A stretch of DNA of 64,000 bases, from the NCBI GenBank assembly GCA_022605405.1, contig JABYQQ010000011.1:930001-994000 (forward strand). The letters are read 5' to 3'. This document shows positions 57,824 to 64,000 of the stretch, in pieces; the stretch's first letter is position 1, and each line of letters starts with the position of its first letter. Under the pieces are notes generated by a model, which searched no databases, was not told where the DNA came from, and was given only the letters and a program-made list of their open reading frames with translations. The stretch comes from Earliella scabrosa. Lineage: Eukaryota; Basidiomycota; Agaricomycetes; Polyporales; Polyporaceae. Made by a program: the position numbers and the translations under genes.

Positions 57824-58333
57824 CTACATCCGCTCTAGCCCTTCCCGCCGGATGTCAACATAGTGCGCTATCTCCGCAGGCACTTGGGGGAGCGTAGCGG
57901 GACAGCATTGTGCCAGGAGGGTAGTGTGCAGGTGCAGTATGTACTCTGTCAACCGTGCGTTCTCGTAGCGTAGCTTCAAGAGGGTGAGGTGGTAGTCCTT
58001 GCAGATGGTGAGCACGTCCTCAACGTCTTTGGGTACTCTCAGTGACCCTATGTTCCTTAGTTGCAGAAACCTACGCGCTTCAGCTGCGGCCGCCTCCAAC
58101 GCCCTGGCGACCTCTGCAACGATGAATCAGCAATGTCCACAGACAGTAGGTACATCTAACGTACCTTCGCGCGAGGCCACAGCTCGCATGGCCGAGGATT
58201 CTTCTACTACACGTCCACGATGGTCCACTGGATCAAACCGGATAACCCTACAAGCGCACGATAAGTATCTTGTGTTGCGGTGAGAACATCGAACATACCA
58301 GCGAGCACCGTTGGAGTGCGCAACAGGCATCAT
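57824..58333 (-). CDS. small helical orphan protein
   Basis: Three exons (58299-58333, 58165-58247 and 57824-58113) give 135 aa with consistent phases. The sequence after residue 35 is rich in Ala, Leu, Glu and Arg (VARALEAAAAEARRFLQL, LTICKDYHLTLLKLRYENARLTEYILHLH) and is probably a helical or coiled-coil hairpin. There are two adjacent start codons. No family is recognised. An upstream extension is possible because the frame 5' of the ATG stays open. Confidence 0.5.
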
Positions 58334-58763
58334 CGGGAGTAGAATTGGAGGGGTAGTTGGAATGGGCAGAAGGGATGATGGCAGCGAGCAGAGGAATCCC
58401 CAACAGCGAAGCCAACCACTACTCCCGGAAGGCGCTCAGGTGTGACCGGCCACGGCGCCGGTTGCGCCGTATTGCCATGTGGGGCACCGGAGCCTCCGAA
58501 CCAGTACGTAATGACACTCGCTCGTTCGCAAGGTGCCACCTCGGTACGACCTCAGACGTCTGTCGGAAGCCTTGGATTTTCTACAATGCATACTCATGCT
58601 GACAATGGACGGCTCGAAGGTCAAATATCTTCCCGATTCTGTGTGTCAGTACCTCGTAGTAACTATATTTGGCGGTAGAAGCCCCACCAAATGTTGAGGA
58701 ACCGGCAACAACCCACTACCATATCTACACCTGTCTCCGATCCTTCCGCATGCGCCCGCTTCA
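58334..58763. other. short intergenic stretch between divergent genes
   Basis: About 430 bp between a minus-strand and a plus-strand gene. Nothing was recognised. Confidence 0.4.
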
Positions 58764-59150
58764 TTGCGTTACTCCCATACACACCGTCCTGTGCATGATT
58801 TAGCTGTCACACGCGTGCACCGGCGCTGGACTTACACCTGCTTGGTATGCCAGGCCACACACGCAAGAGATACGTTCGTCTGGCTTGTGTGCGATGGGTT
58901 GCGTAATGAAGGACAAACCAGACAGGGCCTACTGGAGGAGGTACTGACGGCAGAGGAGGGAGCCGGGCGCATAGTGGCAATGGGAGCTACTGAGAGGCCC
59001 GTTGCGCACGCGTGCACAACTTGCGGCGCGACGCTGTATGGTTACGTGCTCCAACTTCTGAGCGAGGCATCCGGTGGGCCACTCGCGTTATCCCTGGTCG
59101 AGTTCGCTCAGCCTCAGGCACCTGGCTGCAGCATCAGCGGTGCCCGATGA
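58764..59150 (+). CDS. small CxxC protein, 3' structure uncertain
   Basis: A 128-codon open frame with two cysteine pairs, CLVC-x-ATHARD and CTTCGATLYGY, spaced about 65 residues apart, a plausible zinc site. Between them is a charged helical segment (LLEEVLTAEEGAGRI). Further protein-like pieces follow in other frames (EEMFEVKVEARPGRYAHLK at about 59.2 kb; GGPHLRWMNLDIDVERPSM at about 59.5 kb), suggesting that the real gene is longer and spliced. I could not find a consistent set of junctions. Function unknown. Confidence 0.4.
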   Translation: MRYSHTHRPVHDLAVTRVHRRWTYTCLVCQATHARDTFVWLVCDGLRNEGQTRQGLLEEVLTAEEGAGRIVAMGATERPVAHACTTCGATLYGYVLQLLSEASGGPLALSLVEFAQPQAPGCSISGAR

Positions 59151-61311
59151 CGCTCCCTCCAAGCCCGCTGGCGGGATCGAAGAGATGTTTGAGGTCAAAG
59201 TAGAGGCAAGGCCAGGTCGCTATGCTCACCTCAAGGTATGCGCGCCTGAGCGAGGACCGGGGTGCGTTGCTCCGCTGGTAGGCGATCGGCATCGACGAGT
59301 GCTGTTGACGATGAAGCACTCACACTGGAACATTCATTGCACGAGCTCCCCGTTACGACTTCGTTGTGACCCGCCACGCGCACGCCCCCTTGCGCATTCG
59401 CGATCTCGAAATGTCTTGCGTCACGTACGGCGCGGGCGACGGTTTTCAAGGTGGGCCCCACCTGCGCTGGATGAACCTGGACATTGACGTGGAGCGTCCA
59501 AGCATGTGAGGCAAGCCGCATATGCTGTGGTGTTAATCTCGACGTCCAGGGACGAGCTCCGCAAGGAGCCCGATGGGAGCCAAAGGGCCGTGCACGACGA
59601 CGTCGCCGACTTGAGCTCGTGGGTGGCGCACTCCTGCGCTTGGCGAGTAGAGAAGCTCTTGCCGTTTTCCAGAGTCGCAGGAGGACGCCAGTGGGGATCG
59701 CGATGATACTGTGCTGGTCGGAGGGGGTAAATCGGAAGCGGGAGGCGTGGTGACATCGCAAAGCCCATCGTAACTCCTACACCCACCGGCGCGCAACGGA
59801 GGGATTACGCTGAGGCGGACATGCGGGGAGCTGCGAGAGGGAGCGCCACGGCGAGTCAGCCGCGCCTATAGGAGATCACGAGAGCAACACCGTTCAGATG
59901 TTGTTGGGAAGGAGAGATATGCTCGGGGTTGAGATCGCATGGCCTCATTTGTCGTAGGAGGAGGTTGGGCTGAGAGAAGAGTAGAGGCGCAGGAGAAACG
60001 GGTCGAGAGTAAACACAGCCGAGAGGTTGTACTTACCGATCGAATCCCCTGAGCTCTGTCGTTCATACTGTATGGAGAGACCATCTAGCTGTCATTGAGA
60101 CCAGTCGTGACTTCGATCGAGGGTGCGAGCGGAACCAGCTATCTGGAATAACAGTGGTCAAGATCGTCCAAGGCGGGGAAAGGGCAAGTGGGCAAACGTA
60201 CTGAGCGACAGTCGAGTTTGACATCAAAGCCGTGCACAGGAAGGATGCGGAGGGACGTATTTGGCAGGCGATAGCGACCTTGAGCTATTCGGCCGGGGTT
60301 TGGAGGGTCGTCAAGCCCTACGGAAGCTCGTTTGGGATGACATGCCCATGTTGAAAGGCAATGTGGACCTGACTTACCGGCGCCTTGACACGGTATTCCG
60401 GAATGACGCATACACGTGTATGGTCACCGACGGACACTAGGAAACACCGCGCTGGGTGGCAGTTCTTGCAGAGATTGGCGGTCTTCGTCGACGTTCGGGA
60501 GTAGGATGGTTATGTTCAAGTAGCAGGAGGCCAAGGCCGACTGAGAGGGTGTGCCTCTGGGCTGGAGAAGACGTGAAAGATTGACGACTGGGATTGGCAG
60601 AGAGGTATGTATCATCGAGACGGCTGATCTTCTCCGGATGTCGAGGTCCTGATGAATGCCATAGCGCTGACGAAACTGCAGCCGGCTAATTGGAGTCGAC
60701 GATAAGTAGCAGAACTGTAGGAGCAGGAGTTCATGAAAGCAGGGGAGGGCGCCAAGGACCACTCCTCCCACGTGTGATCGAAATGACGTGGGAACCCGTC
60801 CACCGCCGCACCGGGAACGGCTGTTTTGGCGCGTCGAGTCTCTACTCGCTAGGAGAAACGACTAGCTCTTACCGTACGCGTGTCCAATCTTCGTCGCCGC
60901 CGCAATGTACCATTCTTCTAGTGCCTAGCGCGCCGAGACGCCTTTGGCGTTTTGCGGACGGTTCGATGTGCAACATCGTCACTCCAGGGAAGAACGAGCA
61001 GGGAGCCCACCGCGGAGTCACGAACGCCGAATTGTGCAAGGTTCGTGGTCACCCAGGATACTGACCCGTCCTCTGCAGACATCGGTGGACCCTACTAGCG
61101 CTGCACTTTGAGGGGAGCGGCCCCGGGGGTCTGAGAGGCCGTCCAGACTCACCCTTCTACGCATTGCAGGTGAGTACCTCAACGTGCTACGTTATAACTG
61201 AGCTTGATGCATGCGTAGTCATGGGTCATCCCCTAGGTGGAAACCCGAGCTTGAGGAGCTGAACAGTCTCCGCGCTGGCAGCTCGATCGTCACCGCCCGA
61301 GGCACAAGGCC
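59151..61311. other. stretch with unassembled exon-like pieces
   Basis: About 2.2 kb. The plus strand has the possible downstream exons noted for the previous gene. The minus strand has a frame at 60424-60770 (RLLQPRGTPSQSALASCYLN) without clear support. Confidence 0.35.
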
Positions 61312-61733
61312 ATGAGTCGTGGGCATGACAGTAAGTAGTGTGCGCATTACTTGTGAGTACTGTTGATATATCTGTAGGAATGGCCTATCAATCTGTGACG
61401 GTCGCAGCTAGAGCGCGGACTGTGAGGTTTTACCTCCGCATCTTGCTGACAAAGGGCGAACAGTGCATACGATACGTGGTATTGAGCGAGTATGTTTCCA
61501 GGAATCTCACTCGGGGGACCTTCAACGGAGTGAGTCGGCGAGTGATCTCATCCAGCGAGGCGCAAAGTACGGTCAGGGCTCGTCTCAGCCATGAAGCCAT
61601 GATCTACGGGTTCGCGCTTATCACGTCTCGTAGCCATGAAACCGTCATCGATTTACAGCTACACTACCTCCTCCGTGGAACGTACCGCGCAGTCCAGGCC
61701 TTGGGAGTCCACCGCACCACTCACTGTCATTAG
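61312..61733 (+). CDS. small basic orphan protein
   Basis: Two exons (61312-61330 and 61378-61733) give 124 aa. The first exon is only 19 nt (MSRGHD plus one base), and the GTAAGT donor and TCTGTAG acceptor are good. The product is basic and strand-rich (VRFYLRILLTKGEQCIRYVVLSEYV, EAMIYGFALITSRSHETVIDLQLHYLLRG). There is no signal peptide or known domain. If the first exon is not real, the ATG at 61380 gives 117 aa in the same frame. Confidence 0.5.
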
Positions 61734-62563
61734 GCTCGTGTAACCGACGTCGGCCCTTAAATGCCTTCAGAAGTGTGACTCAAAGGACTGGTGCGTCCTC
61801 ACATCTGGCTCCTCATTCGCTCTCATCTTCCTCCACCTTCGTTCGATTCTTCTGATGTCAACGATATGCGGCATGTTGGACCAGCACCTCTGGCATGGTG
61901 ATAGTCGCAGAGCGGGTCCTGTCATCTGCGTCCCTTGACGGTCGATTAACGATGTACTCGCAGCCTGAGGTACCACTTCAGGTGTCGTACGTCACGCTTC
62001 TGTGCCCGCTTCACTGCCTGCTGTGCTTGCCTAACTCGGTCATGTCAATCGCAGCGTTCTCCCGACTGGGATGGCATAGCGTACATTACGGTGTGAGGGT
62101 GTACTTATAAGGGTTATTCACAGCGTGTTGAAGTATGCAAGCCACAACGCGTGAGGTGGGAATAACAGTCCCAAGCCGCTTATTGAAGAGCCGTAAGTGC
62201 AAGAGTATATATAGCACGCCATGTGTTTATGTCCGTCCCTTGACAGGAAACAGTTTCAATACATTAGAACGCTACACGGACCGTCAAAGGGTAGTTGCTG
62301 GGTTGGAGGAGGCACCTGGCTGCCCGGAACCGTCCACCGACGGTGCGGTGGGCGTCGAGTAATGCTCCCACGGAATACCCTAGGGATGCGGTGCGAGTCA
62401 GAGCGGGGATCACTTGCCTTTGGGATGATAAAATATTACGCACCGCGACCGGGTATTCTACTTCTAGCCACTGCCTAGACGTCCGTGCTTGCGGACGTCG
62501 GTGTGATTCCTCGAGCACACGCCGTATGTGATCCTAACGGTTGTCTCAGTCTCGTCCTTCGAG

Positions 62564-62776
62564 TTATGGCAGTGAAGCAATGGTGGCAGAATCCCGGTAA
62601 CCGACCTCCTTGATAAGGTGACGCAAGTAAGCCACCTCTTCTTCAGTGAACCGAACGCGCTGGACGCGAACGTTGTTGGCAGATCCAGTTGCGCTAGACG
62701 AGGGGTTGTCGAGCGTCTCCTGGGAGGTACGAGTGACGCACGACGAAGGAAGCACGGAGCGCAGCGTACAGGCCAT
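62564..62776 (-). CDS. possible small protein, Myb/SANT-like helix
   Basis: A 70-aa open frame. The part RVRFTEEEVAYLRHLIKEVGY resembles the first helix of a Myb/SANT or homeodomain-like fold, and the frame stops soon after (TIASLP). It may be one exon of a longer gene or a fragment. Confidence 0.3.
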   Translation of the reverse strand: MACTLRSVLPSSCVTRTSQETLDNPSSSATGSANNVRVQRVRFTEEEVAYLRHLIKEVGYRDSATIASLP

Positions 62777-62971
62777 GGTGATTGAGAGCAAACTTTACGC
62801 AGTGCGAGATCCAGGGGATGAGGATGAAGAACAAAGTTATGGCCAAGTGCATCCCCCCAGCAAAAGGTAAGAGGCCGGGACGTACCTCGTGGCCTAGCAT
62901 CGATGGAACCGACGTGCAGGCAACGAGGAACAGATTCCGACCGTCAGACGAATAGACGAGTACCGCGATCT

Positions 62972-63217
62972 GATGGGACCGATCGACGAGTGAGCCTGAT
63001 GGGACCGATCGACGAGTGAGGCTGAAGTCGTCGACACATCAGTAATGCGCATCAACTTCGTTCCGGGCCCGGGACGGACAGACGAGGACCGACAAACGAG
63101 TAACCTGTAACGCGGCGTTGATTGTCATGTTCGTCACGCGGTCGGTACAAATAGGACCGATAGACGAGAGACGCGGTACCCGTTATTGACCAGCAGCGGG
63201 ATGATCATGATGGGACC
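62972..63217 (-). repeat. three inverted-orientation GGTCCCATC motif copies
   Basis: GATGGGACC at 62972, 62998 and 63209, each followed by GATCGACGAG or GGCAAGCGAG. The first two are part of a 26-bp direct repeat. Degenerate copies (GGACCGACAAACGAG, GGACCGATAGACGAG) lie between. Confidence 0.75.
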
Positions 63218-63784
63218 GGCAAGCGAGTAGCACATGCAGCGTCGATAGTAGTCAGACGGGTCACCGGGGGCGTAGCTTTGCACCGGACTTGTAGAACACA
63301 ATGACTACGGCGGATATGATGACGAGGGGATGGCGATGGGGAGTGGACGGGGCTGACAGCAGAGAAACGTGCCAGAGGCCCCCGCGGACGAGCAACGGGA
63401 TGATGGCCCCGGAAGCCGGCAAATACTGATAGAGCAGGGCTTGTCTCCCCGACTATCCGACAGTTGTGCCGCGGATCTCGCCAAGCGCGGATGGAGGCTC
63501 GACTTGACCATAGCCCAACGAGGTAACACGTCGAACGGCAAGAGACTGAGCAACGCAGCAACACCACTGCGTGAAGTGCCCCGCAGTCGAGGACAGACGC
63601 ATGACACCGTGTGGACTTGTGGGATGACGTGCCCTGAATGACCACCCGCCCTGCGCATGAAGGCACGCATAAGATCATGTGGCGTGGGGGCAAGCAGGTG
63701 AGGGATGGTTCGAAGCTGGTGCCATGTCTCATCTCGCAGATTAGTGTGACTGGTGAAATTCGCCGACACAACAGTACATGTCTA

Positions 63785-64000
63785 CTAGTCGATCTCCTCT
63801 AAGGGGACGGCCCGCGCCGATTCGTAGGGGGGAAGATAGGCAAGACCCTTGAGAACTGTGAGCACGCGTCTGATGCACGGTGGAAAGTAAGACTTACAAA
63901 GGGCGTGGGGCTGCTTCCGAGGCTCTCAGAGAGGTTGTCGAGGAGATGTTCCGGTGTAAGGCTGCCTTGGGGAGCCTCCGCAATGTCGTAGATGAGATGT
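63785..64000 (-). CDS. partial gene cut by the window edge, C-terminal end
   Basis: Two exons, 63898 to beyond 64000 and 63785-63847, joined by a 50-nt phase-0 intron. They give a C terminus reading LIYDIAEAPQGSLTPEHLLD, then NLSESLGSSPTPF, then GLAYLPPYESARAVPLEEID. The amphipathic, evenly charged sequence is clearly coding. The family is not recognised from this short end, and the rest lies outside the window. Confidence 0.6.

Larger units (their letters stand above)
61734..63784. other. gene-poor stretch with motif copies
   Basis: About 2 kb with short frames only, one weak small gene (62564-62776) and a cluster of GATGGGACC motifs (separate entries). Confidence 0.4.

Noticed and set aside
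1..64000. CRISPR arrays, bacterial operons or ribosome-binding sites
   Set aside because: The intron structure and gene families show this is fungal nuclear DNA. The only regular array is the 74-bp satellite, which has no unique spacers.

Overview
The window looks like nuclear DNA from a mushroom-forming basidiomycete (Agaricomycetes, probably a polypore). Genes are cut by very short introns (about 42-90 nt, GT-AG). Coding DNA is GC-rich and TATA boxes lie close upstream of several starts. Recognisable families are F-box proteins, small secreted proteins, an APC-type permease and a KDZ/CxC transposase. Almost all gene models below were built by hand-splicing so that every intron phase agrees; no transcript evidence was available.

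1-16 kb is ordinary gene-rich DNA: an F-box/LRR-like gene, a rhodanese-domain protein, a secreted protein with a proline-rich linker, a 13-exon amino-acid/GABA-type permease, a head-to-head pair of F-box paralogues sharing a 164-bp promoter, and a second secreted protein. From 16 kb the character changes. There is a 673-bp non-autonomous Tc1/mariner-like element, a 5'-truncated third copy of the F-box family, clusters of a dispersed GGTCCCATC motif, a 74-bp satellite, and long gene-poor stretches.

The most unusual locus is a minus-strand gene at 25.4-27.2 kb. Its protein begins with a near copy of the histone H3 N-terminal tail (MARTKQTAR...). A PHD-like zinc finger, a possible His/Cys caspase/CHAT-like domain and a C-terminal zinc ribbon follow. 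A second gene at 55.5-56.1 kb has zinc-binding cysteines and ends with the H3 K9-site string RKSTGG joined to a SUMO-interaction-like tail. The first keeps the H3 K4 context and has lost K9; the second keeps the K9 context only.

34-45 kb holds accessory genes of unknown function: two adjacent genes built from a repeated module with only phase-0 introns (35.5-38.9 kb), a 941-aa protein with an HMG-like stretch and a 13-aa repeat (39.4-42.5 kb), and a long mushroom-type hypothetical protein (42.8-44.9 kb). An apparently intact 12-exon KDZ transposase with a CxC zinc finger occupies 46.0-50.5 kb. 50.5-55.4 kb is gene-poor with old duplications, and 55.4-64 kb carries small orphan genes. The right edge cuts a gene that continues beyond the window.
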